A stretch of 8,425 nt of DNA from Chitinophagaceae bacterium (GCA_947378615.1 CANCKV010000113.1:1-8425); one strand, 5' to 3'; positions 1-8,086 are shown, counted from the stretch's first letter. Notes: generated from the sequence alone by a model not told the origin. Numbers and translations are program-made.

Positions 1-191
1 CTCAATTGATTTTTGATTCCCGAACCATAAGTGATACTATTGCCAATACAAGCAATCTTGATGACTTTGTTTTGTGCAGAAACGAAAAGTGTGAACGAAG
101 TAAAAAAGGAAATTAGGAAAACTGTCTTTATTTGATAAGAAAATGAATATTTAGCCTTGCCATTCCCTACAACCATCATAGAATTAATCAT
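1..191 (-). CDS. Secreted SGNH/GDSL-type hydrolase (esterase-like), N-terminal part only
   Basis: This is the first 63 codons of a gene that runs off the left edge of the window. Translation from the ATG at 189-191 gives a hydrophobic stretch at about residues 23-37 ending in VSAQ, which reads as a signal peptide cut after Ala39. Mature protein would then start near Gln40 and be exported. Residues 45-58 read KIACIGNSITYGSG, the block I signature of SGNH hydrolases, with Ser52 as the expected nucleophile and Asn replacing the Asp of classical GDSL enzymes. In Bacteroidota this opening is typical of proteins annotated as GDSL-type lipase or sialate O-acetylesterase, which remove acyl or acetyl groups from glycans. 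The substrate cannot be told here because blocks II, III and V lie outside. In-frame ATGs at 177-179 and 174-176 are alternative starts. An in-frame TAA lies about 20 codons upstream, so the gene does not extend further that way. Confidence 0.82.
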   Translation of the reverse strand, partial: MINSMMVVGNGKAKYSFSYQIKTVFLISFFTSFTLFVSAQNKVIKIACIGNSITYGSGIKNQL

Positions 192-210
192 ACCACTATT
201 TTTTTTATTG

Positions 211-233
211 AAGATTCTTAAGTTGTGAATCTT
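211..233. repeat. 7-bp inverted repeat ahead of the hydrolase gene
   Basis: AAGATTC (211-217) and GAATCTT (227-233) are perfect inverted copies separated by 9 bases, with a possible G-T pair extending the stem by one. The repeat ends 20 bases before the hydrolase ATG, so it could form a small hairpin in the mRNA leader or be a protein-binding site. An AT-rich 7-bp palindrome can also arise by chance. Confidence 0.35.
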
Positions 234-536
234 TTGCAATAGTACATTTTAAAAATAAATCCTTCTGACTTTGTTTAATCAATAAGGATTAATGGCTTTA
301 TTCAGATTCTTATTTTAATAATCTAGGTATTATGAACAGTTGAGTTGTTTTCGATAATTTGCAAAGAATACATCAAAAGCAGTTTTGCTCAAAAAGACTT
401 TCTTATTTGAAAAGAATTGCAAAATGAATGAACCGAAAATGGAATTGGTTAAAAGCAAATGCCTTTGTAAGATTCAAGAAATGCACACTTCTATATAATT
501 CCTCACAAAGCTTTATCACACCTACATTCATTTCTC

Positions 537-544
537 TATATTTG
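537..544 (+). promoter_or_regulatory. Bacteroidota-type -7 promoter element of aspS
   Basis: TATATTTG matches the Bacteroidota primary sigma factor -7 consensus TAnnTTTG exactly. Transcription would start around 550, leaving a short A-rich leader of about 18 bases before the aspS ATG. A weak -33 candidate (CTTTAT, 511-516) sits about 20 bases upstream. The position directly ahead of a housekeeping gene supports the call. The exact start site is inferred. Confidence 0.65.
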
Positions 545-567
545 CCGCACAAAAAAATAGGTTATTA

Positions 568-2427
568 ATGTACAGGACACATACATGTGGAGAATTGAGG
601 ATTGAAAAAAAAGGTGAAACCGTAACCCTCGCAGGATGGGTACAAACGGTAAGAAAGTTTGGTAGCATCACTTTCGTTGACCTTCGTGATAGATATGGGA
701 TTACACAATTGTTATTTTCTGAATCTCTAAACGGGCTATTAGATGCAAACCCTTTAGGAAGAGAATTTGTATTGCAGGCAACAGGGAAGGTGAATGAACG
801 CAGCAATAAAAACCCTAACATTCCTACAGGGGCAATAGAAATATTAGTCAGTGAATTTAAGGTGCTTAACAAGAGTGCAGTTCCCCCCTTTACCATTCAG
901 GATGATACTGATGGTGGTGATGACCTAAGGATGAAATATCGCTACTTGGATTTAAGACGTAATGCTGTAAAACGTAATCTAGAATTGCGTTATGCAGTAA
1001 ACAGAAGTGCAAGAAATTATTTGCATGAAAATAGTTTCATGGACATTGAAACTCCTTTCTTAATTAAATCTACTCCTGAAGGTGCAAGAGACTTTGTAGT
1101 GCCAAGCAGAATGAATGGTGGACAATTCTATGCATTACCTCAGAGTCCACAGACATTTAAACAATTATTGATGGTGAGTGGTTACGACCGATACTATCAA
1201 ATAGTAAAGTGCTTTAGGGATGAAGATTTGCGTGCCGACCGTCAACCGGAATTTACACAGATAGATTGTGAGATGGCATTTGTGGAACAAGAGGATATTT
1301 TGCAAATGTTTGAAGGATTGATAAAAAGGATTTTCAAGGATGTAAAAAATATCGACTATACCGATGTTGTTAAGCGTATTACTTGGGAAGAAGCGATGTG
1401 GAATTACGGGAATGACAAGCCCGACATTCGCTTTGGTTTGGAGATTGCCAATCTTAAATTTCCTAAACATGCTTTTCCCACTAGAGAGGCAGCAATACCA
1501 AATCCTAATAAAGTAGGTGCTGCAGAACATATTGCCTTGGAAAGTGAGTTCGCAGTATTCAACGAAGCAGAAACTGTTTTGGCAATTGCCATTCCAGGCT
1601 GTAGCGAATACACACGCAAACAAACTGATGAATTAGTAGAGTGGGTGAAACGTCCACAGATTGGCATGAAGGGATTGGTATTTATCAAGTGCAATGCCGA
1701 CGGAACCTTTAAGAGTAGTGTAGATAAGTTTTATTCGGAAGAGAAATTAAAGGCAATTGCCGAAGCAACTAATGCAAAGGCAGGCGATTTGATTTTGATA
1801 TTAGCAGGTGCTGAAGAACGTACACGTAAGGCTACGAGTGATTTAAGAATGGAAATGGCAACTCGCTTAGGTCTTCGCAAGAATGATGAATATAAATTGT
1901 TATGGGTTCTTGACTTCCCGCTGTTTGAATATGCTGAAGAAGATAATCGGTGGGTAGCACGTCACCATCCATTTACTTCTCCAAAACCCGACCATATTGA
2001 AGTAATGATTAACAACAATCCACTGATTGAAGATGCTGCTAAATACTTGGAGCATCCTTATAGTAATATCAAGGCAAACGCTTATGATATGGTATTAAAT
2101 GGTAATGAAATTGGAGGGGGGAGTATCCGTATTTTCCAAAGAGAGTTGCAAGAAAAGATGTTTGCAGCATTAGGAATGACAGAGGAAGAAGCTAACCATA
2201 AGTTCGGATTCTTATTAGGGGCATTCGAATATGGTGCACCTCCTCACGGTGGTTTAGCTTTTGGTTTCGATAGATTGTGTGCCATCTTAGGAGGTAGTGA
2301 AAGTATCCGTGATTTTATTGCTTTCCCTAAAAATAATAGTGGTAGGGATGTGATGCTTGATGCGCCTAGCAGTATTGATGACAAGCAATTGACAGAACTT
2401 CAGATTAAGTTAGATGTTCGTTTGTAA
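568..2427 (+). CDS. aspS: Aspartyl-tRNA synthetase (AspRS), class II, bacterial type
   Basis: This cytoplasmic enzyme charges tRNA-Asp with aspartate using ATP, an essential step of translation. The 619-residue product starts with the family's usual [11 protein letters not shown]. An OB-fold anticodon-binding domain spans about residues 1-105. Class II motif 1 is near 158-181 ([18 protein letters not shown]). Motif 2 is at 216-229 ([14 protein letters not shown]), with the ATP-contacting Arg217. Motif 3 is at 562-570 (GLAFGFDRL), with Arg569. The bacterial insertion (GAD-type) domain lies between motifs 2 and 3, at roughly residues 270-430. E. coli AspRS has 590 residues. The extra length here comes mainly from about 30 residues near 297-326 and a shorter insertion near 476-500. 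Residue 31 is Phe and residue 81 is Lys at positions linked to tRNA-Asp versus tRNA-Asn discrimination, so specificity is not settled by sequence alone. The gene has its own promoter and terminator and appears monocistronic. Confidence 0.98.
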   Translation: MYRTHTCGELRIEKKGETVTLAGWVQTVRKFGSITFVDLRDRYGITQLLFSESLNGLLDANPLGREFVLQATGKVNERSNKNPNIPTGAIEILVSEFKVLNKSAVPPFTIQDDTDGGDDLRMKYRYLDLRRNAVKRNLELRYAVNRSARNYLHENSFMDIETPFLIKSTPEGARDFVVPSRMNGGQFYALPQSPQTFKQLLMVSGYDRYYQIVKCFRDEDLRADRQPEFTQIDCEMAFVEQEDILQMFEGLIKRIFKDVKNIDYTDVVKRITWEEAMWNYGNDKPDIRFGLEIANLKFPKHAFPTREAAIPNPNKVGAAEHIALESEFAVFNEAETVLAIAIPGCSEYTRKQTDELVEWVKRPQIGMKGLVFIKCNADGTFKSSVDKFYSEEKLKAIAEATNAKAGDLILILAGAEERTRKATSDLRMEMATRLGLRKNDEYKLLWVLDFPLFEYAEEDNRWVARHHPFTSPKPDHIEVMINNNPLIEDAAKYLEHPYSNIKANAYDMVLNGNEIGGGSIRIFQRELQEKMFAALGMTEEEANHKFGFLLGAFEYGAPPHGGLAFGFDRLCAILGGSESIRDFIAFPKNNSGRDVMLDAPSSIDDKQLTELQIKLDVRL

Positions 2428-2511
2428 GAGATGAATTATGAACTATGAGTGATGAGTCTGTTGTTTCATTATAGTTTATTTTTTCATTTATCTAACTACA
2501 AAACAAAATAT

Positions 2512-2559
2512 AAAAGAGGCACAAGGAAGATACTATCTTTTACTTGTGTCTCTTTTTTT
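2512..2559 (+). terminator. Rho-independent terminator of aspS
   Basis: The arms AAAAGAGGCACAAG (2512-2525) and CTTGTGTCTCTTTT (2543-2556) pair over 14 positions with one G-T wobble. A nested stem AAGAT/ATCTT (2527-2531 with 2535-2539) lies inside the loop. The 3' arm runs into an uninterrupted T-tract at 2553-2559. It begins 85 bases after the aspS stop codon and is oriented for plus-strand transcription. Confidence 0.85.
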
Positions 2560-2579
2560 CTTGATGATGTTTCATCAAG
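2560..2579. repeat. Perfect 8-bp hairpin next to the aspS terminator
   Basis: CTTGATGA (2560-2567) and TCATCAAG (2572-2579) are perfect inverted copies around a TGTT loop. The hairpin begins immediately after the T-tract of the aspS terminator and lacks a T-tract of its own on either strand. It is probably not a terminator by itself. It could stabilise RNA ends or be a small protein-binding palindrome. Confidence 0.5.
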
Positions 2580-2601
2580 ACTTTATATCATAAGAGGTTT
2601 G

Positions 2602-2651
2602 TAACATAAAAGCCCCCGATTACCTTTCGGCAATCGGGGGCTTTTATGTTA
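2602..2651. terminator. Strong bidirectional terminator between converging genes
   Basis: A perfect 20-bp stem pairs 2602-2621 with 2632-2651. Its core is AAAAGCCCCCGATT against AATCGGGGGCTTTT, and a 10-base apical region (2622-2631) contains a further CC/GG pairing. Because each GC core is followed by a TTTT run, it can act on both strands. It lies 15 bases beyond the stop codon of the large minus-strand gene, so it is that gene's main terminator and a second barrier for aspS transcripts. Confidence 0.9.
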
Positions 2652-2666
2652 TTTAGCGAATCAAAT

Positions 2667-5600
2667 CTATTTCTTCACAAAATTCACTCCGCTTACTTTT
2701 CCATCTGAAGTCTGAACACGTAGATAATAAACCCCTGAAGCTAATCCACCTACTTGCAAACTAGGATTAGAGGCATCATGCAATGACATTGTCTTAATTA
2801 CTTTGCCCATATTATCAAGTATTTGAACAGAGAAAATATGAGGGTAATTAACCGTAATTGAATTAATTGCAGGATTAGGATAAACCGAAATCGGTAAACC
2901 AACATTAGTAATTGATACTGAAACTATTTTGCTAAAAGTGGAAGTTCCATCTTTATCCAAACTTAGTAAACGGTAATAGTTAATGCCATTTGAAGGTTTG
3001 TTGTCAGTAAAATGATAACTATTTGCACTAATTCCTATTGCATCTACAGTACCTATATTAGTAAATGAAATACCATCTGAACTTCCTTGTATGATGAATT
3101 TGGAAGTATTCAATTCAGTAGCTGTTGACCAATTGAGTATCACTTTATCAGAAGTGCTAGTCGCTACAAAGTCTTTCAAACTAATTGGTAGTGTTGAATT
3201 TAGAATCAAGACTGTAAGAGAATCACAGCCCACACTATTTATGGTATCGAATGTATAAGTACCACTTTGTGTGTAAGTATTTCCATGCCAAGAATATGCA
3301 ACTGCAGTTGAAATCTTAATGGTATCTCTACTCAATGAGTTTACTGTCAATTTCAAAGTTGCAGCACTATCACAACCTGCTGCATTTGTCAGATGTGTAG
3401 TGTAGCTACCTGCTGTTGTGTAGGTTGTGCCATTGAAAGTGTAAGAGCCCCCTGCACAAATACTTACATTTGTGATGCTTGTACTAAGTGATTTAATGGT
3501 AAGATTTAAAATCGCTGCACTGTCACAACCTGCTGCATTTGTCAGATGTGCTATGTAGTTACCTGCCTTTGTGTAGTTTGTTCCATTAAATGTATAAGAA
3601 CCGCCTTCACAGATACTTGCATTAGTAATGCTTGTACTAAGGGACTTAATGTTCAACACTAATGTAGCCGCACTATCACAACCTGCTGCATTTGTAAGAT
3701 GTGCGATGTAGCTACCTGCCTTCGTGTAGGTAGTTCCATTAAATGTATAAGAACCACCTTCACAGATACTTGCATTTGTAGTGCTTGTACTAACAGATTT
3801 AATGTTCAATATTAATGTAGCTGCACTATCACAACCTGCTGCATTTGTGAGATGTGCTATGTATGTTCCTGCCTTCGTGTAGGTAGTGCCATTGAAAGTA
3901 TAAGAACTTCCTGCACAGATACTTGCATTTGTTGTGCTAGTACTAAGCGCATTCACTGTCAAAATAAGTGTAGCAGCACTATCACAACCTGCCACATTCG
4001 TTAGATGAGCAATGTATGTTCCAGATGTAGTATAAACCGAACCATTAAATGGATAGCTAGCATTAGCACAAATTGAAGTGCGAGTGATGCTTGTACTCAA
4101 TGCTTTTATAGTCAAATTAAGAGTCGCAGCACTATCACAGCCTACTGCATTTGTCAGATGCGCTACATAGCTACCTGCTGTTGTGTAAGTCGTCCCATTA
4201 AATGTATAGGAACTTCCTGCACAGATACTTGCATTTGTAATACTTGTACTTAGCGATTTAATAGTAAGATTTAATGTAGCTGCACTATCACAACCTGCCG
4301 CATTTTTCAAATGGGCCACATAGCTACCTGCCTTAGTGTAAGTGGTTCCATTGAAAGTGTAAGAACCTCCAGCACAGATACTCGCATTTGAAATAGAAGT
4401 TGTGGGTTGAAGAATTTTTATAGTAGCAATTGTATAGATACTGTCACATCCTAATGAAGTTCTGATTGTATCCATCTTAACTGTAGAAGTAGTATAGGTT
4501 ACCCCATTATATACAACACTGCTACATCCACTCTGCGTTATGTTTTTTGTAGTGGCAGTAGGGCATAATGGTAAAGTAGTAAATGAAAATTGACTTCCAT
4601 AACTAGTTCCAATACTGTTGGCTGCATAAGCCCTAATATAATAGGTTGTATTAGGTAATAATCCAGTTTGGCTGTAAGTAAATACGCCATTTACTGGATA
4701 AGTCCAATGATGATAGAAACTATTAATTGTAGTTGGATTAGGAGTCGTGCTATATACAATACCAGCATCTTTTACAGCATCGCCGCCATTCGATTTTAGA
4801 TTCCCACTTAACGTAGCTGATGTGGCTCCAATTCCTGTTGCAGCATTAGTAGTTACTGTTGGTAAAGATGCTGTTAAGTTACATGCACTACATTGATCCC
4901 AACAAACAGATACAGAACTGTCTTTAGTGGGCAGAACCAATACCCTATTATAATTTCCTGAACCATCAGATACGCCACAATTCAAAATTGAATTACTTAA
5001 ATCAACCCCTTCATTTTGTCCCCAATCGTTATTTACAAACTTATACAACAGTGATTTTCCTTTAGAAGTATCTGGAATTGTTACAATGATACTCCATTTG
5101 TTATTCGCACCTTTTGTCATTGCACTTGTGGCAGCAGTAGGTAGCCAATCAGACATTGATTTTGCACCTATTGTAGCAAAATTGCCTGCAATCCTTATTC
5201 CATTGACCCCTAAGATATTTCCAGCAGCCAAATAATTAGTGATGTCAACAGTAAAAGTAACGTTTACAAAACCCAAATAATTAAATCCAGCTAATGTAGC
5301 AGTGTTTGTACCATTATTAACACTCACACTACCGCTTGCTCCATTACCCACTACTGCTTTAATTGATGTATTACTATTGACACTAAATGAACTTGCAGCA
5401 ACACCTCCAAAACTTACAGACATGACACCTATAAAATTGTTACCTGTGATAGTTACAGTATCTCCTTGACTAGCCGTAGTCGGAGTAAAGGATGAAATGG
5501 TAGGAACTGTTACTGTACCTGAAGTTTTTGCAATGCCTAATGTATAAATACCAAAAGTTGTATCATATCCACTAGTGGTAACCGTAGTCTTTGCACCAGT

Positions 5601-7694
5601 ACTATTTAGAAATGCTGAGGACTCAGCATTAAAAAGCCCACGGGTATAATGTGCCAATACTAAGGTGGAATCAATGTAATAATCAGGCTTAAATTGGAAA
5701 CTTAGTTTAGCAAAAGTATCTGTACCAGCTGTATAGTTTGATACAGCCACATTGTAATAAGCAACAGTATCTGCTATTGCGTCCAATTGAGAAGTGTTAA
5801 TTCTTGTCATATTGGCAACTTTACCTCTTATGTAAGCAGCCGTATATGTTTTTGCCGCAGCAGTTTTAGGTGTAATTACTACATTCTTTGGATAAATATT
5901 ATTACCGTTTACTGCTCCAATCTGATAGGAGAAAGGATTCGTAGTAGAAAAATTCTTAGCTAATGGCCCACTTACAAAGAAGCTGTCATTTGTAACAGTA
6001 GGGAATGTTGCATTTACATCTAGAGTCAATAATCTATTTGTAGATGTGTTTAGTTTGCCACTTTTCAAATAAAATATTCCCTGAACCAATGCAGATGCCT
6101 GTAGTGTAGCAGTTGTAGCACTATCTTGATTTATTGCCAAATTATTATAGGTAATACCTGCTATATTTTGTCTCCTTCCTACATAATTAAAGGTAGTTCC
6201 TGTTGTGGTTATATTTCCTAAAATGGATGGGCCAGAACCAGTAGTACTTGCATTGAAATTGGCAATAATAGCAACATCGCCCGCAATCGTTTTATTTGAA
6301 GGCTTTCTGTCGGCAGAACCAATTGTGATGTTACCCAAATTATTTAGATTAGTTAATGATTTTAATGAAGGAAGGGTAATTACATTACCTGAAATACTTT
6401 TTATAGTTGTATTATTTATAAAAATTTGACTCTTCAAAGAATCTCCTGTAAGTGTATTTGGCGGAATATTCATTAATGTAATAGAAGAATCAACCATAGA
6501 ATAAGAGGTAATATAAATTGTGTCGGGAGCTATGCCCGGTGCATGACCCAAATGATTTATTAAACCTCTGATTGTCGGAGCACTACTAAAAGTAATTACG
6601 GTATCACTAATTGCAGTAATAACACTTGATGTATCCAAAACCACTGTACCATTGTTAGGATTAGTAGAAATCTTTTGCCCCACAGCTAAATCTGGATTTG
6701 CTTGGTATAAAGTAATAGAATTTGCTGCATTATCAAAATTAGATATTGGAAAAGCCTGTCCATTTGCAAAATTCAAATTACAATAAATTCTTCCTACAAC
6801 AGATTGAGCATTCAGTCCATTATATCCAATAGTGCTTGTAACAGTCGTTCCATTCCCTGCTACAGTATAAGCAAGTGATTGAGCTCCTGTTGAAATGTCG
6901 GAGAAGGTGCCTGCAATATTCACAGTTCCTTTAATCGTGTCAGGAACTGATTTGCTGCCTGAAAAGGTTAGGTTATAATAGTTGCCAGCAGGAATAACTT
7001 GTCCACCTGTGCCATTGAAGACTATAGTAGAACCATAGATACTACTTTGTCTAGGAGTAAAAATTCCTGCCACACCAATTGGTGAACTAGGAAAAATCAA
7101 GGGTAGGTAATTGGGACCACCTGATGTTAAACTTAAATTATAATAATTTGCAGGTAAAACAATTTGATATCCTCCAGCATTATTACCTCCATATCTAACA
7201 GTGCTACCTAATGCCAAATTGCCAAAAGTTATGGTAGTAGTATTAGCAACTTGAAGGATAAGAGTAGCATTTGCCAATACATCAACAGTGGCGGTAATTG
7301 CAGATGCTCCTGTAGAAGTAAAAGAAACAACTGAATCGAGAGCTCCCACTACCAATTTAGAGCTAGCACCAGAAATAACCCATGCTTTCCCATTAGTATA
7401 GCCATTCGTTTGGATGTTGAAAATCTGATTTGCAGCAGTAAAATTCTTGGGCACTCTAGCTCCTGCGGCAGTCATTGTTCCCGCAGGGTCTGTTGTCCAA
7501 GCTCGTGGATTAGAAACGGGTGGTTTTACGATAGCGCCATTCTTTGGATTAATAGAATCCGTTCTTAAATAGAAATTTGTCTGACTGTTTGCTACGAAAC
7601 TAATCAGCAAAAACAAACCCATCGACATGATTGTCTTTATTGAAAGGTTTATTAACTTTTGGCTTTTCAGCCATTGAGGAAAACTCTTTTTCAT
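2667..7694 (-). CDS. Giant T9SS-exported multidomain surface protein (adhesin-like, two-Cys repeats)
   Basis: The 1675-residue product is predicted to cross the inner membrane by the Sec route and the outer membrane by T9SS, ending on the cell surface or secreted. A signal peptide spans residues 1-38 (hydrophobic core MSMGLFLLISFV, then ANSQ). Residues 39-730 are Ser/Thr/Asn-rich and beta-prone, with four 'YxNL' modules. An IPT/TIG domain follows at 731-808 (PTISSFTPTTASQGDTVTIT). Residues 809-938 resemble CBM20/48-like beta-sandwich modules (IRIAGNF, LLYKFVNNDWG) and end in a cysteine cluster (CWDQCSAC). An FN3 domain covers about 942-1042. Seven 51-residue repeats occupy 1098-1454, with a diverged copy on each side. 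A T9SS-associated FN3-like domain starts at LPISL (1502). The type A sorting domain begins with YPNP (1605-1608) and ends GVNFVKK. The start at 7694 is the first ATG and fits the signal peptide; the longer frame to 7769 would need TTG. No catalytic domain is visible, so adhesion or glycan binding is an inference. Confidence 0.9.
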   Translation of the reverse strand: MKKSFPQWLKSQKLINLSIKTIMSMGLFLLISFVANSQTNFYLRTDSINPKNGAIVKPPVSNPRAWTTDPAGTMTAAGARVPKNFTAANQIFNIQTNGYTNGKAWVISGASSKLVVGALDSVVSFTSTGASAITATVDVLANATLILQVANTTTITFGNLALGSTVRYGGNNAGGYQIVLPANYYNLSLTSGGPNYLPLIFPSSPIGVAGIFTPRQSSIYGSTIVFNGTGGQVIPAGNYYNLTFSGSKSVPDTIKGTVNIAGTFSDISTGAQSLAYTVAGNGTTVTSTIGYNGLNAQSVVGRIYCNLNFANGQAFPISNFDNAANSITLYQANPDLAVGQKISTNPNNGTVVLDTSSVITAISDTVITFSSAPTIRGLINHLGHAPGIAPDTIYITSYSMVDSSITLMNIPPNTLTGDSLKSQIFINNTTIKSISGNVITLPSLKSLTNLNNLGNITIGSADRKPSNKTIAGDVAIIANFNASTTGSGPSILGNITTTGTTFNYVGRRQNIAGITYNNLAINQDSATTATLQASALVQGIFYLKSGKLNTSTNRLLTLDVNATFPTVTNDSFFVSGPLAKNFSTTNPFSYQIGAVNGNNIYPKNVVITPKTAAAKTYTAAYIRGKVANMTRINTSQLDAIADTVAYYNVAVSNYTAGTDTFAKLSFQFKPDYYIDSTLVLAHYTRGLFNAESSAFLNSTGAKTTVTTSGYDTTFGIYTLGIAKTSGTVTVPTISSFTPTTASQGDTVTITGNNFIGVMSVSFGGVAASSFSVNSNTSIKAVVGNGASGSVSVNNGTNTATLAGFNYLGFVNVTFTVDITNYLAAGNILGVNGIRIAGNFATIGAKSMSDWLPTAATSAMTKGANNKWSIIVTIPDTSKGKSLLYKFVNNDWGQNEGVDLSNSILNCGVSDGSGNYNRVLVLPTKDSSVSVCWDQCSACNLTASLPTVTTNAATGIGATSATLSGNLKSNGGDAVKDAGIVYSTTPNPTTINSFYHHWTYPVNGVFTYSQTGLLPNTTYYIRAYAANSIGTSYGSQFSFTTLPLCPTATTKNITQSGCSSVVYNGVTYTTSTVKMDTIRTSLGCDSIYTIATIKILQPTTSISNASICAGGSYTFNGTTYTKAGSYVAHLKNAAGCDSAATLNLTIKSLSTSITNASICAGSSYTFNGTTYTTAGSYVAHLTNAVGCDSAATLNLTIKALSTSITRTSICANASYPFNGSVYTTSGTYIAHLTNVAGCDSAATLILTVNALSTSTTNASICAGSSYTFNGTTYTKAGTYIAHLTNAAGCDSAATLILNIKSVSTSTTNASICEGGSYTFNGTTYTKAGSYIAHLTNAAGCDSAATLVLNIKSLSTSITNASICEGGSYTFNGTNYTKAGNYIAHLTNAAGCDSAAILNLTIKSLSTSITNVSICAGGSYTFNGTTYTTAGSYTTHLTNAAGCDSAATLKLTVNSLSRDTIKISTAVAYSWHGNTYTQSGTYTFDTINSVGCDSLTVLILNSTLPISLKDFVATSTSDKVILNWSTATELNTSKFIIQGSSDGISFTNIGTVDAIGISANSYHFTDNKPSNGINYYRLLSLDKDGTSTFSKIVSVSITNVGLPISVYPNPAINSITVNYPHIFSVQILDNMGKVIKTMSLHDASNPSLQVGGLASGVYYLRVQTSDGKVSGVNFVKK
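3333..4403 (-). repeat. Seven tandem 153-bp (51-residue) repeats inside the surface-protein gene
   Basis: Seven units of exactly 153 bases follow one another in frame without spacers. The anchor cacaacc (cacagcc in the copy at 4136) recurs at 3371, 3524, 3677, 3830, 3983, 4136 and 4289. Each unit encodes a pattern close to ICAGGSYTFNGTTYT, then a Gly-Ser-Tyr turn, HLTNAAGCDSAATL and a hydrophobic strand. Cysteines sit at unit positions 10 and 38 in all seven, which suggests one disulfide per Ig-like module. Unit 3 (3945-4097) is the most diverged (ICANASYPFNGSVYT). Related copies flank the array: one at about 4404-4565 keeps both cysteines, and one at about 3186-3332 keeps GCDS but has lost the first cysteine. 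Synonymous differences between units argue against a very recent duplication. The unit type is familiar from Bacteroidota surface proteins. Confidence 0.95.
6030..7208 (-). repeat. Four diverged 'YxNL' beta modules in the N-terminal region
   Basis: Four segments of the surface protein share a pattern of the form S/T-T-hydrophobic-x-aromatic-x-G, a short Gly/Gln-rich turn, then Y-x-N-L. They begin near residues 163 (GSTVRYGG ... NYYNLSL), 221 (GSTIVFNG ... NYYNLTF), 286 (TSTIGYNG ... IYCNLNF) and 499 (GTTFNYVG ... TYNNLAI). Spacing is irregular, about 58, 65 and 213 residues. Between copies three and four are two different segments (near 325-365 and 402-440) that share an SITL...ITxISxxxIT pattern. 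Such modules recur in long Bacteroidota surface proteins and suggest an elongated beta fold. That fold is inferred, and the module limits are approximate. Confidence 0.6.
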
Positions 7695-8086
7695 AATAAA
7701 ATTTATTTGTTTAAAATAATGAAAGCCATAAATAATTGAACCGCATATTATATATATAGGGAATAACAATTAATCTCTTGAATAATCTATCAATCTATTT
7801 GTATTTATTTATAAATATGTTACCATAATTCTAAAGAGCAACTTTGAAAATCGCAGAAATGTCAAACTCGAATCTTAAAAAATGCCATTGCTTAAATTGA
7901 ATGTTTTTTATTTGAGAAAATAATTCAGTCGCTAAAAGATTTGTGAAATGAGATAGAAAACAGAAAAATATTATTTTCTGTAACTTATTTATTTCTAGGC
8001 AATGCAAATCATATATTAATGACACTTCGCAATTTTTGCCAAAGGTATAATAATCAATAATACAATGAACTGACTTTAATAAGTTT

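Larger units (their letters stand above)
192..567. other. Divergent intergenic region between the hydrolase gene and aspS
   Basis: This AT-rich stretch of 376 bases separates two divergently transcribed genes and should carry both promoters. The aspS promoter element at 537-544 is listed separately. For the hydrolase, the best minus-strand candidate is TACTATTG (complement of 237-244), one mismatch from TAnnTTTG, which would give a leader of roughly 40 bases. No convincing -33 element goes with it. A short inverted repeat lies at 211-233. I see no RNA gene and no coding region; the longest ATG-started plus-strand frame I noticed here is only about 24 codons (from 424) and looks like chance. 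Confidence 0.6.

Noticed and set aside
424..498. Plus-strand mini-ORF of 24 codons upstream of aspS
   Set aside because: It is very short, lies upstream of the mapped-looking aspS promoter element, and has no supporting signal.
528..896. Minus-strand open frame overlapping the aspS promoter and 5' end
   Set aside because: It lies antisense to the well-conserved start of aspS and its product resembles no family I know.
1165..1694. Two overlapping minus-strand open frames within aspS
   Set aside because: Both are antisense to the conserved AspRS catalytic and insertion domains. The translations are Cys/Phe-rich and look like shadow frames.
3333..4403. CRISPR-like regular repetition
   Set aside because: The 153-base units are in frame within a coding gene, with no separate repeat and spacer parts, and encode a conserved protein module.
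6205..6429. Plus-strand open frame within the surface-protein gene
   Set aside because: It is antisense to a continuous coding region and has no recognisable motif or start context.
7695..7769. N-terminal extension of the surface protein by 25 residues
   Set aside because: It needs a TTG start and would place a second hydrophobic stretch before a good signal peptide. The ATG at 7694 explains the N terminus better.
7831..8025. Minus-strand open frame of 64 codons just downstream of a promoter-like TACCTTTG
   Set aside because: The start would be GTG, the translation is rich in Phe, Ile and Leu without recognisable features, and frames of this length are expected by chance in such AT-rich DNA.
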